The notes: generated from the letters alone by a model not told the origin. Shown: positions 45,058-55,734, counted from the first letter of the stretch. The stretch: DNA of 64,000 bases from Callorhinus ursinus (GCF_003265705.1 NW_020313168.1:2910242-2974241), one strand, 5' to 3'. Made by a program: numbers and translations.

Positions 45058-45200
45058 TGTGCACATTTCCAATAAATACATAGGAATATTCACCCATAAT
45101 TACATGATGAAAATGATCTTAATTGACAATTTTGCAAAATTTCTAAATATCTCTGGGTGGAAGAGGTCGGAGGCTTCAGAATGGTTTTGTTTCATAAATC
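45058..45200. promoter_or_regulatory. AT-rich unique island, homeodomain-type cores
   Basis: Includes 'aggaatattcacccataatt', 'acatgatgaaaatgatctta' and 'attgacaattttgcaaaatt'. TAATTA- and TTAATTG-type cores occur within 50 bp. Unique sequence in GC-rich flanks. Candidate conserved element by appearance only. Confidence 0.3.
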
Positions 45201-45884
45201 GGGCTGGAGTGACTTGGGGGGAGTTCCGGAGGGCTTGGGAAATTCTTGAAGCAATTGAGCTTCACTGGGAGAGGCTGCGGCTGGCCAGGGAGGAGGGCCC
45301 GGGACTGGCAGGCTCTGGGGAGGAGCATCGTGGGCGGGAGGAGGGAGATGGTAGGTGAGTGACAGGTCCTCGCTGCCTTCTCCAGGAGGTGCTCTGTTCT
45401 GCTCCTACTGTAATTAAATGTTAATTTTCTCCTTGGAAGCCAAAGGGAGCACCGTGCCAGAAGCAGATCCGGGGCCCCCTCCCCGGCCTCCCAGTGTGGG
45501 ACCAGCGTGGGGAGGTCTTGTTTGCTCTCCCCCCTCGCTGGGAAGGCTGGGAGAGGGGCCCAGGCTTCTGAGTAACACCCCCCACCCCACTGTCTGGCAG
45601 AGCAGCCTCAACCCAGTGGCTGGCGGACACGCGAGTGACCGCAGTGGGAGCATGGCTGCCAGCACCTAGTGTGTCCCCTGGAGCCAGCCCACCGCTAGAG
45701 TCCCATCATGCTGGGGACTATCTCAGAACCCCCATGAGGGGCGTCTTGGCGGTTGCTCTCCCTTTGGCAAGGGCTGCCGACCAGCCGGGGAGGGTGGGCT
45801 TGGCAAGACCAGGTTCATGCACTGACTGTGCCCTGGGGACAGCTTTAAGTGGAAGCACTTCACCCCAGTCCTCGAATAGGTCTG
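45201..45884. other. Unique GC-rich DNA, nothing recognised
   Basis: No repeat or exon of adequate support. Confidence 0.5.
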
Positions 45885-46215
45885 TGCAAGTGTCCTGGGG
45901 CTGCATGGAGTCTCTCACAGCTCTGGAGGCTGGCAGTCTGAGATTCAAGGTGCCTGAAGGTCTGCGGGAGGGTCCTTCCTGTCTCCCAGCTTCTGGAGGC
46001 CCAGGCATCCCTTGGCTTGTGGCCGTGTCCCTCCATCTCTGCCTCCATAGTCATGTGGCCTTCTCTGTGTGTCTTTCTCTTCTGTTTCTTATGTCATTGG
46101 ATTTCAGGCCACTCTAGACCCTTATTTCAAAATAAGGCTATGGTCTAAGAGTCCAGGGGTAGCCCTTGGACATATCCTTCTGGGGGGGGGGGGTTGGTAT
46201 AATTCAACCCACTGC
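45885..46215 (-). mobile_element. MLT1-type LTR, minus strand
   Basis: Reversed MLT1 blocks: 'gcaagtgtcctggggctgca', 'cagctctggaggctggcagt', 'tcatgtggccttctctgtgt', 'attggatttcaggccactct' and 'aattcaacccactgcagt'. A 13-G run lies at about 46181-46193. More diverged than the copies at 29529 and 36463. Confidence 0.72.
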
Positions 46216-47288
46216 AGTGTCCGAAGGCTCAGGTTTAGGTTCCTCTGTCCCATTGTGCCCTCATTCCCAGCACTCCTGCCCTTCTTCCACTGAACCTGAC
46301 CCCTGATAGGGTCATCCCGGCTGTGCCAAGCAATGCTCACATGGGCAGCACAGCACAGACAGAAGCCCTCCAACTGCTTTCCCACTGCCTGCAAGAACAT
46401 CCTTGCACGTCACAGGTGGGGGAGTCAGGGTGGTGGCTAAGCCAGGCTTGGGACACCCAGTCCGGAGTTGAACCCCTCTCCCTTCCCTCACTCGGGAAAC
46501 TTCCCCGCACCTCCATTGGTCCTTCTGTACAGTGGAGATCTGCATCAGCACCTGCCCTGCCCAGTGGACAGGAGGACGGGCCACGCCTGCGTGACCCCTA
46601 CACTCGGGGGTTCGTCTGTGGGATGTTTGTGCAGCGCAGTGGCAGGATGAGGCTGGAAGTTTAATTTCCCTGCGGCTCGGAGCTCCAGCCCGGAAATTTG
46701 CCTGAGGGCCTCTCCGATGTTGACCGAGGCCAGAGCTGCACCCACTTGCAGAGGCTCTGATAGACTACAGCACCCTGAAAGCAGGTTCCAGAATCGAGCT
46801 GGGTTTTAAGTGTTGACTGCTAACAAGTTCACATTCTTGCCTCACACTCAGGAGGCAGTGACAGCACATCCAAGCCGGTTTTGGGACAATGTCGAGGTGG
46901 CAGGGAGGTGTCTGAAGGGGAGGCCACCGTGGCCCAGCCCTCCCAAGGGGAGCTTTGGTCTTGGATCCTGGGGGTGTGGTGAGATGTGTGGAACAGCGCC
47001 ACTCCTCTCCTCCCAGCCCCCACGGCTCCCAGCCAGGGATCTGCCATTTCTACTGCCTAGAGAGGAGACAGGGAGACCTGTCCTGGGCTTGAAGCTGGGA
47101 GAGAAGCCTCTGGAACTTCCTGGCAACATGGGATTCTGTGTCCTGGAAGTATTGGGATAGGGGAGGCAGTGGTGACCCGGACCTGCAGGCTCCTGATGGG
47201 GTGAGAGTGCTCTCTCCTCGGCTGGCCAGGTGGTTGAAGCATTCAGGGACTCCTAGGAGCTGTCACCTCTGGGACTTCCCTCCAAGGG
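46216..47288. other. Unique DNA, no gene assigned
   Basis: Composition-driven frames only (116 codons at 46810-47160). No splice pair of quality. Confidence 0.5.
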
Positions 47289-47480
47289 CAGGGCTTCTCA
47301 ACCTAAGCCCTGTTGGTGGTTGGAGCAGAGAGTTCTTGGTGTGGGTGCTGTCCTGTTACGGGAGGATGTTCAGCAGCATCCCTGGCCTGTGCCCACTGGA
47401 TGCAGGTGCTGTCCCCCATCACGACCACCTGAAATATCTCCGGGCATCACCAGGCATCCCCCGGGGCAGGACTGCTCTGG
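47289..47480 (-). mobile_element. MER20 (hAT-Charlie) DNA transposon, minus strand
   Basis: Reversed MER20 order: 'cagggcttctcaacctaagc', 'gtgtgggtgctgtcctgtta', 'ggatgttcagcagcatccct', 'ggcctgtgcccactggatgc' and 'catcaccaggcatcccccgg'. These correspond to the MER20 blocks for 'gggctgtcctgtgcattgta', 'agcagcatccctggcctcta' and 'cccactagatgcc'. Nonautonomous, about 190 bp, close to the family's usual length of about 220 bp. Confidence 0.82.
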
Positions 47481-47934
47481 AATGCACTGTGCGTGGCCAG
47501 CATCCAGGCTTGCCTCCCAGGACTTCGTTGAGACCCAGACTGTGCATCCATGAAGGCAGGACAGGCTGTACTGGGGGAATGTTCTGTGTGGGCCCCGAGC
47601 TGGTGCACATGGGGAGGGAAATCGTGGGGTGGGAGGGTGTGGGGAAGGGTGGTCCAGGGGCGGGCTGTCAGATGATGTGGAGCTCTAGGGACCACTCTGT
47701 GTGGGCCGTGTGCTGGGGAAGTGGAGGCAGCCCTCCCAGGTCTGCGTGGGGGGTCAGCAGAGAAATGAGTCTGTGAGCTCCATGGCACCTCTCTGTGGCC
47801 AAGCCCGTCCATTCTTCGCTGAGGCTGCTTCCATTCAGAAAACACACTTTGGATCCTTTGCTCAGCTTCTTTGGCTTTCCCTCTGGACACTGGGACCTCT
47901 TTACAAGAAAATATACTCCCTAATAGACCCGAGA
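47481..47934. other. Unique spacer
   Basis: No exon, RNA gene or repeat recognised. Confidence 0.5.
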
Positions 47935-48340
47935 CCAGTGGAAATGCATCCACACAAAACAACCCGTGAACGAGTGTTCACAGCAGCACCATTCACAGTC
48001 ATGAAAAGGTGGAAATGGCCCAGTGTCCATGCACGGATGAACAGAGAAACAAAACGTGGCCTATCCGTCCAACAGGATAGTATTCAGCCTTCAAAAAGTT
48101 CTGACACAGGCTACGACACAGATGACCCTTGAACATTATGCTCAGTGACTAAGAAGCCAGGTGCACAAGGCCATGTGTTGTAGGATTCCATTGATATGAA
48201 ATGTCCACAAAGGTGCATCCAGAGACAGAGCAGATGGTGGCTGCCGGTGGCTGGTAGGGATGGGGGTGGGGGGGGGACTAGGAACGAGTGCAGGATTTCT
48301 TTCGGGGTGATGAAAACATTCTTTATATATTTTAGATATT
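47935..48340 (+). mobile_element. L1M LINE 3' region, plus strand
   Basis: Sense-strand L1M: 'gtgttcacagcagcaccatt', 'gaaaaggtggaaatggccca', 'gtgtccatgcacggatgaac', 'acaggatagtattcagcctt', 'aacattatgctcagtgacta' and 'gattccattgatatgaaatg'. This is the C-terminal end of ORF2 plus 3' UTR. Frames are broken. The matching stretch of another copy lies at 59330-59717 in the same orientation. Confidence 0.87.
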
Positions 48341-49438
48341 CTACAGAATCTGTAGATACCGTTTGGTTTGGGAGCAAATATAAACTCATCAAATACAAAC
48401 CCAGACACAGGGCTTGTGAAGAGCAGACTGGGCAGTGCTTTGAGGGAGGAAGGCAGGTCACATCAGGGCACAGCGGGGAGTCCCAGGTAGCCTTGGGCAC
48501 CTGTGGGGGGTAGGAAGGAGGCTGGGCACCGAGGGCTTTGGTTGTGCTGCTCAGGGGGACAGCACACATGGGGCCAGTGCTGACCAGGACATCACGGCCG
48601 GAGAGAGGGTGTGCTCAGCCCATCAGCTCCGTGGGTGTAGATTCTTGTCACAAAGGAAGTGAGTTTGGGGCTGGTGACACATGCCCAGCCATCCTCTGGC
48701 CTTGCTCAGAAAGACACTGTGAAGAGGTCTGAACTAGACAGGGCTGGCTCAGCGTTAGTGTGATGACTCACAGGCCATGGGGGAGGTGACGGGGTGGTGG
48801 GCGAGTCCTGGCTGGGCCCAACCCTGGGCCCTCCGCGAGGTCACAGAAATCCATCAGCCCCCGGGGTTCAGCCTGAATTCCGCCGGGCGAGCCTGAGACA
48901 GGTCTGCTGTGCGGCATGTTCCTCCTCCTCTTCCCCGTGTTTCCTCTGTCTCTGACAGCGGTGATGTGCCCACCGGCTCCAGGCATGAGACCGCACTGCA
49001 GGTGGCAGAATGGAGACCACCCCCCGGCCCAGACCCCGCCACCTTGCCCCGGGCTCTTCCTCTGAGGCAGGGGAGAGTAAGAGTCCATCGTGTCTCAGAG
49101 AGGCCGTGAAGGCTCGCGGTTAGTGCCAGTGAGGCTCTCACACTAGTCCCAGCTGGCAGTGGGCAAGCACTCTGTGCTTCTGTTCTTCTGCTGTCATTCT
49201 GGGGGTCCTGCCACCTGTGGAGGGTGGGCCTGCCCTAGTGGCCATCGTCCCGGCAGGTCACCCGAGGGCCCCGGCCTTGCGCTGCCCACAGGCCTCCTCG
49301 GCAGTGCTCCGTTCCCTGGCCTTGAACTCAGTGCAGCCGGAGGTGACAGCGCTGGAGACATGCACCTAGCGGGGTCCACAGGCGATGGGGAAGAGGCGTA
49401 CAAGAGTGAGCGCATGCACCTACATGTGACGCTGACCT
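48341..49438. other. Unique DNA, nothing firm
   Basis: The first 100 bases ('ttctttatatattttagata') are AT-rich and may be eroded L1. The remainder is GC-rich unique DNA with no supported exon. Confidence 0.4.
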
Positions 49439-49902
49439 TGAAAAAGAAAACCAGTCATTTTACCAGCAGAGATGGGTTTATTCTGGAAGGGCAGAGAATT
49501 GCATTACAAGACACAAAAGCCACTGCAGAACCACAGTCAGGTGCACAGAACAAAGCAGAGGAGGCTCTTTTATGGAGCAAAGGGGCCGCTGGGAGGGCTG
49601 TTGTAAACAGAAAGTCCATTGGAGTAAACTGGGAAATGGAAGTTTGGGGGCGCCTCATTGGCTGAGCTGTGGCAGTCTGTCATTGGCTGGGCTGTGACTC
49701 TCTCATTGGCTGAACCATGACAGTCTCTTATTGGCTGGGCTGTTGCTGGGGCAGGAGGAAACCGGCCTCCCTCCTGCCGGGTTATCCACTTGCAAGGTGC
49801 TCTATCTCCTCTTGGGTCTGCTTGTGACTCCACGTGATAGGGAGTGAGCTTCTCCTGCCACCTGACTCCATTCTAGCTGAAGTGTCCCCTTACCAATTTT
49901 CA
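49439..49902 (-). mobile_element. Solo-LTR-like element (endogenous retrovirus), minus strand
   Basis: Ends form short inverted repeats: 'tgaaaa' at the left and 'ttttca' at the right, as in TG...CA LTRs. Read on the minus strand, four CCAAT boxes (plus-strand 'attgg' at 49657, 49682, 49705 and 49730, spaced 25, 23 and 25 bp) precede a TATA-like 'ccataaaagag' at 49565-49575. A polyadenylation signal 'aataaa' follows at 49477-49482. That order and spacing fit a retroviral U3-R-U5 layout. No gag, pol or env reading frame adjoins it, so it would be a solo LTR. Exact borders and target duplication are not secure. Confidence 0.6.
49655..49745 (-). promoter_or_regulatory. Four tandem CCAAT (NF-Y-type) boxes
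   Basis: Tandem copies of a roughly 25-bp unit 'tcattggctgagctgtggca' plus 'gtctg' place 'attggct' (minus strand 'agccaat') four times at near-constant spacing. NF-Y binds CCAAT, and arrays like this occur in the U3 enhancers of some LTR families. Activity is inference. Confidence 0.6.
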
Positions 49903-50842
49903 CAGTGTGAGTGTGTGAGCATGAGCGAGTGTGGAGGAGCGTGTTTGGCAAACACACACATGCACACACATCCAGCCTTGGCCTCGCTGCTGAGCCCCAA
50001 TGCAGGGGTCCAGCCCAGGGGCTTGCTGGGTCAGCAGAGGCCACAGGAAGACAGGGATCCGGTGAGGTGAGGTGTTCTCTGTCCCCTAGGCTGTGGTTCT
50101 CTCCGGAGGGTGTGTGCCCAGGCCTGCGGTCTCCGAGGAGCAGATCCAGACCCCCTCGTGCCAGGCTGCCTGTCCTGTCCCTGCTTTGCGGGGACCAAGG
50201 GGCTGCTGAGACGAGAGCTCTTCGGGGCCACATCAGTGAGATTTTCCCTTGTGGTTGTTTGGCCCTTCGGCCGCAAGCCAGCAAGTGGGGCCCTGCGAGT
50301 CCTGCTTCTTATGTGGAAAGGAGACCCTGCAGGTCCTGGCCTCCCGGGACCAGGTTTGATGGGAGTCAAATCTCCCTTCCCCCCTCTTTCCCACGTGGCT
50401 GCCCTCCCTCCACCCACTGTCATGTGTCTGGTTCCCAGTCTCCCTCTCGTCAGCCAGCTTGCTGTTCTGTGGCTCTGTGCCCACCTCCCGCTGGGGTCCC
50501 AGTGCCCCACCTTTGGTACTTTAAATCTGCATTTTGCTATAAAATATGAAAAACAGCAGCCAGTGCCATTTGGAGTACTTGCCAGATGCTTCTCACTGTT
50601 GAACACTATCTCTTGCGTCTGCCCTCCTCTCCCCTCCCCCCTGCCCTCGCTCTGGGCCCAGAGCAGGAGGAAGGGGGGTTTCCTGCAGCTGCTGCTGAAG
50701 GCTGGGTGAAGGTCTTCCCCACCAGCCCCTCCCAACCTCAGGTCTTAGTGGTGACAGCTGATGGGGGAGTGGGTGGGCGTGGCTCTCAAAGGCACAGGTT
50801 CTACCCCATGTCCCTTGGAGAACAGTGTCTTGTCTTCACTTG
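49903..50842. other. Unique DNA, no gene assigned
   Basis: Overlapping frames of 160-234 codons on both strands in this GC-rich stretch have no recognised domain. A GT/CA-rich patch lies at 49905-49975. Confidence 0.45.
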
Positions 50843-50856
50843 AAAGCTTCCCCAAG

Positions 50857-51054
50857 GGGCGCCTGGGTGGCTCAGTCGTTAAGCGTCTGCCTTCGGCTCA
50901 GGTCATGATCCCAGGGTCCTGGGATCAAGCCCCGCATCAGGCTCCCTGCTCCGCGGGAAGCCTTCTTCTCCCTCTCCCACTCCCCCTGCTTGGGTTCCCT
51001 CTCTCACCGTGTCTCTGTCTGTCAAATAAATAAATAAAATCTTTAAAAAAAAAA
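50857..51054 (+). mobile_element. Can-SINE (SINEC), intact, plus strand
   Basis: Full-length element. The A box 'tggctcagtcg' is at 50868-50878 and a B-box-like 'gatcaagccc' at about 50923-50932. The body is 'ctccctgctccgcgggaagc', followed by a CT-rich section, 'caaataaataaataaaatc' and a tail of about 13 A. A perfect 14-bp target duplication 'aaagcttccccaag' lies at 50843-50856 and 51055-51068. Near-consensus for an arctoid-type SINE, so probably one of the youngest insertions here. Confidence 0.97.
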
Positions 51055-51068
51055 AAAGCTTCCCCAAG

Positions 51069-51420
51069 AAGCCTGTGGCTAGAGCCCCAAGTGAGTGGTT
51101 CCCACTGATGGGCTGAGGGGCAGATGGGGGTGGAGGGTGGGCCTGCCCTGGCCGCGGCCCAGGATTTCAGTGGCCAGTGGCCAAGGTGGGCCCTGGGCTC
51201 TTGACCTCTCGGTTGCTGCTTTGCCATCGGCATCTGCTGTGTGTCAGTGTGAGTCTCCGCGTACACCGCATCACCGAGCGGCTTCCGTGAGCTGGGCGCC
51301 CAGCGGGAGGCAGAGTGGGTCAGTGCCTGGCCCTGGGCGGGCTGCACCAGGGCTGCCGTGCGTCTGTATGCGCCCCTAGGGCCCGTGCTGCTCCCGCCCT
51401 CGGTTCTCAGACAAGGACGC
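51069..51420. other. Unique GC-rich DNA
   Basis: No feature recognised between the SINE and the MLT1 LTR. Confidence 0.5.
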
Positions 51421-51848
51421 TGTTGGTTGCTGGGGCTGCCATAGGTAAGAAATCACAAATGACGGAAGCGTATGCTCTCCCGGTTCCGGAGGCCCCATGT
51501 CCACATTTTGAGGTGTGCGTTGTCGGCTTGGCTCTTTCTGGAGGCTCCAAGGGAGAGTGTGCCTCTGTGCCAGGCCTCTGTCCCCACTTCTGATGGTTGC
51601 TGGTGGTCCGTGGTGTGTAGACACGTCACTCCCATCTCTGCGTCAGACGCTTCACGCAGGCCTCTCCCGTATGTATCTTAGAGGCACTGCCGTTCATTGG
51701 ATTTCTGCCCCCCTCCACCCCGCAAATCCAGGAGATTTCATCTCCATTCTTATTTTAATTACATATGCAAAGAATGTTTTTCCAAATAAAGTCACTTTCT
51801 GAGTTTCCAGTGGACATGAACTTTGGGGGGATGCTATCTGACCCACTA
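51421..51848 (-). mobile_element. MLT1-type LTR, minus strand
   Basis: Reversed order: 'gttgctggggctgccatagg', 'ctctgtgccaggcctctgtc', 'ttcattggatttctgccccc', 'attttaattacatatgcaaa', 'gtcactttctgagtttccag' and 'gctatctgacccactagag'. Old, noncoding. Confidence 0.78.
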
Positions 51849-52124
51849 GAGACCAGAAGGCCTGAGAGGCAGGCGACACCCAAGACCCCTGGGCTCGCGC
51901 CTGAGGCAGGCACCCTGTCTGAAGCCCTGCTCCCATGGGTGCCACTCTGCCTCCCACCCCTGCAGCTTTTGCCAGACCGTGTCTCTCCCCTCACAGTCTT
52001 TCCTCCGGCGTCCTTCCCTGGCATCCTGGTCGCGTCTGCCCCTCTGTGTCCCTGGGGTGTGTGACCTGCCAAGCAGCCGCCCCCTGGCTACAGGGAAGTA
52101 GGGTCTACCCAGGCCCACGTGCCC
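51849..52124. other. Unique DNA
   Basis: CT-rich; nothing recognised. Confidence 0.5.
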
Positions 52125-52210
52125 TGAGCAAGTCCCCACCTCTCGGGTCCCTCGTTTATGAGATGGAGACCGTGTGGCTCCTGCCTTTCCAGAGTTGCCG
52201 GGGACAGGAA
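52125..52210 (+). mobile_element. MIR fragment, plus strand
   Basis: The text 'ctgagcaagtccccacctct', 'cgggtccctcgtttatgaga' and 'tggagaccgtgtggctcctg' resembles MIR ('gggcaagttacttaacctct', 'cagtttcctcatctgtaaaa', 'tggggataa'). Short and eroded. Confidence 0.6.
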
Positions 52211-53027
52211 ACGGGACACAGAAGGAGGCACCACTTACGGAAACCCTCGGGGGACATTGGCAATGCCCGACAGTGCGAGGCTTGCCCTCAGGTCGATTCC
52301 TACAGATGGGTGCCGTTAGCTCATGACGTTAGCCACAGGTCAACAGCACGCATTGCTCCAGCCATAAATTAGGCAGAGCTTCAGCTTCCTTCCGTGATTC
52401 TGGCGAGCCTGACGGAGACCCCCAGGAGGCCTGGCTATGGCTGGCGGGTGGTATTGCCCGGTACTCAGGAGAACCTCAATCTGGGATGTGCGAGGCTCAG
52501 GCTCCTCACGGTGTAATGGGGACGCCCTCTGCTGCTCCCCTGAGCCCTTCCCTTTGTCCTCCTTTGCTGCAGCCGCTCCAGCTTTCCTATCCCCACGTAC
52601 ATGGCTTTGCCCACTCCTGGACCCTCCACCTTATTCAGGTCAGACTCAAGGTCAACAGAGACTAAAGCGCTGGGTTGGAAGGAGAGCTCGGGCTCAGTCT
52701 GTCCCTCCTCGCTGGACAGGCAGGCACACACAGGTGCCTGTGTGTATGCATGTACGTACCTACACATGCATGCTCACACACGTGTGTGTGTGCATGTAGT
52801 ATGCTGAGAGCAATGTGGGTGTGTGCCTGTTCACTCGTGTGCACTGCGTGTTTGCAAGTGCGCACCTGTGGACAGAGGGAAGAGAGCGCAGACCTCCCGG
52901 ACGGCTCGCAGAACCGAGGCCTGCCCCTGCCAGGAACCAGTTGTTGCCGCTGCCCGTTGGATGGAGCCCTTGGGGGAAGTTACTGGACATCTGGGCAAAG
53001 CAGAGCAGAAATGAAATAACTGCCAGA
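52211..53027. other. Unique DNA with a CTCF-like site and GT/CA-rich patch
   Basis: At 52521-52535 'gacgccctctgctgc' reads on the minus strand as 'gcagcagagggcgtc', which agrees with the CTCF core CCASYAGRKGGCRSY at 13 of 15 positions. A GT/CA-rich low-complexity patch runs from about 52725 to 52870. No exon identified. Confidence 0.35.
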
Positions 53028-53110
53028 TTTGCAGCATGTTACCTGTTTTTATTAAAAATCAATGACACAATAGAGCGATTCCACTCTATCTTACTTAAAC
53101 AATATCTGCT
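53028..53110. promoter_or_regulatory. AT-rich unique island
   Basis: Reads 'acctgtttttattaaaaatc', 'aatgacacaatagagcgatt' and 'tatcttacttaaacaatatc'. It contains a HOX-like 'ttattaa', TGACA (MEIS-like) and 'acaat' (SOX-like). Unique, and flanked by GC-rich text. Possible conserved element. Confidence 0.3.
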
Positions 53111-53224
53111 GCATGGGAGCCAGGAGGGGGAGGGGGCCCTGGGGCCAGAGGGGGGCCCGCTTCCGGGGGGAGGCCGCTGCTCTGTGAGCTGCTCTGCTTC
53201 CAGCAGCGCTCCCCCTCCATAAAA

Positions 53225-53450
53225 TAACCAGCTCATCTCGGCCCCATCAGAGCCGGGATTTACTGCCGGGCCTGCGATTGCCTGCCACACGCCTCTCTCA
53301 GTTTTATTCCTGCTATTTATCATGCCGGGCCCTGCCTCAGCGCCAGAGGGACAGTTAATCAAGGCAGACTTTCTACCTTGTCATCCGGGATTCTGCTGGC
53401 AGAAAATGTGAACCATAAAATTAAAATCACGGGAAGTCTGGAATTTGCAA
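53225..53450. other. Second AT-richer unique island, close to the first
   Basis: Includes 'ttttattcctgctatttatc', 'agggacagttaatcaaggca' and 'accataaaattaaaatcacg'. Together with 53028-53110 it brackets a GC-rich stretch of about 110 bp. No repeat recognised. Confidence 0.3.
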
Positions 53451-53574
53451 GGAAGCCGGTGGTTTGGGGAGGAGGAGAAGAAAGAGATTTCCCCAGCTCC
53501 CTGCCCCGCATCCGGACACACCAAAACACTGAGCTGTGGGGGACTCACGGCCCCGCATTCATTTCCTCCTGCAG

Positions 53575-53685
53575 GCGAGCTCCCAGGCAGTGCCTCGCAG
53601 TCCTCACCCCGCCCCTTGCCTTCCAACCCTGGGCTGCCACTCTGCTCCTGCCCCCGGATACCCCTCTCCTCTGGAGGAAATACAG
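53575..53685 (+). other. Exon-like segment, Pro-rich if coding, unproven
   Basis: A good acceptor ('catttcctcctgcag', ending 53574) and a strong donor ('aatacag/gtgagc' at 53685/53686) enclose 111 bp. One frame is open across all 37 codons, reading ASSQAVPRSPHPAPCLPTLG and ending PGYPSPLEEIQ; a second frame is also open. The Pro/Ser-rich composition may just reflect C-rich DNA. No domain recognised. It directly follows the two AT-rich islands. Confidence 0.25.
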
Positions 53686-55379
53686 GTGAGCATCCTGGCC
53701 GTACCAGAGTCAGGAGGTGAGCACCCTGGGGATTAGTGACGGTGATGGTGCAGGTCTCACCAGAAGAGCAGCCTCCCCCCGCCCCCTGCCACTTGGATGG
53801 CCCTCCAGGCCAGCCTGTCCCCCTGCCCGCCCCTTGTGGTCCTGGGCCAGGCCAGGGGACATGGAAGGCCCCAGAGAGCAGAGGAGCCCACCTCTGTGGA
53901 GCCTGGCTGTGCTGTGGCATGGGGCGAATTTTCTAGCTGTTTCCAGAGGTCCCAGAGAACCAGATTAGCATTTTGAGCTGGAGAAAGCAGAGCACCTCTA
54001 CTCCAGGAGGCTAGAGCCATACACAAGGGGCCTTGGCTCATCGTTTAATCTCGGAGAGCGGGGAAAATGGATTGCTTCCAGATCCTTCCAGACCTTTCTG
54101 TGAAAAATGGGGCAGATTTTATTCCCTGTTTAATTTTATTCTGTGGAGGAGCCGGCTGGGGAAAGGGGATGAGGGAGAGAAAACTGGTAAAACCTGGTGC
54201 GCTCGGGCTGGCTGGCCCTGTGGGTTTAGACCTGTCTCGCAATCAGGCCAGATGCCTTCTGAGGAAGCCCTGTGGCGGGAGACAAGGGGTTTCAGAGGGC
54301 GCAGCCCAGGGCCTGCCTCTGGTGGGCATGTTTGGGGAGCCTTGTGTTTGGGAATGGGGTCTCCTGATTCTGGGCTGCCTTCGTGCCCCCAGAGCAGGTG
54401 TCAGGGCCGGGTGATCGAGGGGGTCAGCGGTTGGCGGCTTCAGTTCAGAGGTGCCCTGGGCTTTCCCGCTCTGGCGCTGCCTTCCTGCACTCATTATTTA
54501 TTTAACCATCTCTTTATGATTCTGGAGGAGCCAAGGGAGAAAAGGGGCGGGGGGGGGCGGGGTTGGGCAGAGCGACCCTGTCGTCACCCTCACCCCTGAT
54601 GGAGCCTCGAATGAACAGTATTCGAGTGGGCAGCTGTCAGTCAAGGCCATCTGTCCCTGAGGGCGTAGGAACCAGCCAAGGTCATAGCAGGCCTCTCAGG
54701 TCTGCCGGAGTCGGGCGGGGTGGGGGGCAGCCGGGCGGTGCAGGGAATCCAGGGGGCGGCTGGGGTGGGGGGCTGCAGGGGTTTAGCCACAAATACCACA
54801 GGCACCGAAACGAAAACCCAGCTTCAGTTTAGACTGGACTGTCTGGAACCCTCCAGTTCTAACCGAGCTGGTCCCCAGGGCAGAAGAGGCTGGATCCAGC
54901 AAGGATCCCCTTGTCATGCACCCTGCACCTGCCTACCCCCCCCAGGATGCAAAAACACCACCAGGGCCCTGGGTGGGAGTGGGGGTGCAGCAGAAGGAGT
55001 TGGCGAGCTTCAGCGTCACGGGGGGACCGCCAGCTCTTAGCCCGGATGAGGCTGGCTGAGGAGTCCAGACCTCTGACCAAGCCCTCCCCTCCATGTGCGC
55101 CCTGTCTGAGCTGTGCTCTCTTCCTCTGCATCCTCCGCCCTGCATGACCCGAAACCCCTGTCACGTGTCCCCTGCTCTGGCCACATGGAGATGGCCTTCG
55201 AGGGTGCCCTCTGCCAGCAGGCCTCAGTCTCTGCCCGGCCCCTCCCTGACCCCACTCTTCTTCAGGCACGCCCAAGGCCGTTCCCGTCTGCACAGCTGCA
55301 TGCACACACATACTCACGCACACATGCACTTATGTGCTGCGGAGCTCCCAAGACCCCGAGACGTCCTCCAGTGATGTTG
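53686..55379. other. Unique GC-rich DNA, no gene assigned
   Basis: Short AT-rich patches at 54100-54145 ('ttccctgtttaattttattc') and 54490-54525 ('cattatttatttaaccatct') are unique. A run of 9-10 G with 'ggcgggg' lies at about 54545-54565. No exon of adequate support. Confidence 0.4.
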
Positions 55380-55480
55380 CCTTGGATTTGGAAAGCATTA
55401 TGTGATTTAGCTGTTGTTATAGATTTACCTTCCTAATTATGTTTGGCTTAGAACAATGTTAAAATTGTTTTGCATTCCCT
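55380..55480. promoter_or_regulatory. AT-rich unique island
   Basis: Reads 'gcattatgtgatttagctgt', 'tgttatagatttaccttcct' and 'aattatgtttggcttagaac'. TAATTA-type core, unique sequence and sharp composition change. Candidate conserved element only. Confidence 0.28.
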
Positions 55481-55734
55481 GGGTACACAGAGCCCGGGCG
55501 TGGGAGGAGGTGGCTGGGGATGCACGAGATGGCAGGGAGAAGCTACTCGGGATGTAAAGTCTGTCAGGGAGAAGCCACGTGTCGGGGTGAAGATTGGTCT
55601 GTGCAGAGAGAACCTGCAGACAAACAGACACGAGCTCCTGTGGTTGCTGGCACCCAGCAGAGTGGGCAGGGGCTCCTGGGAGCAGGTTTGGAGGACCCAG
55701 GACCTAAGCCCAGATGGCCAACGGTCATTCATTC

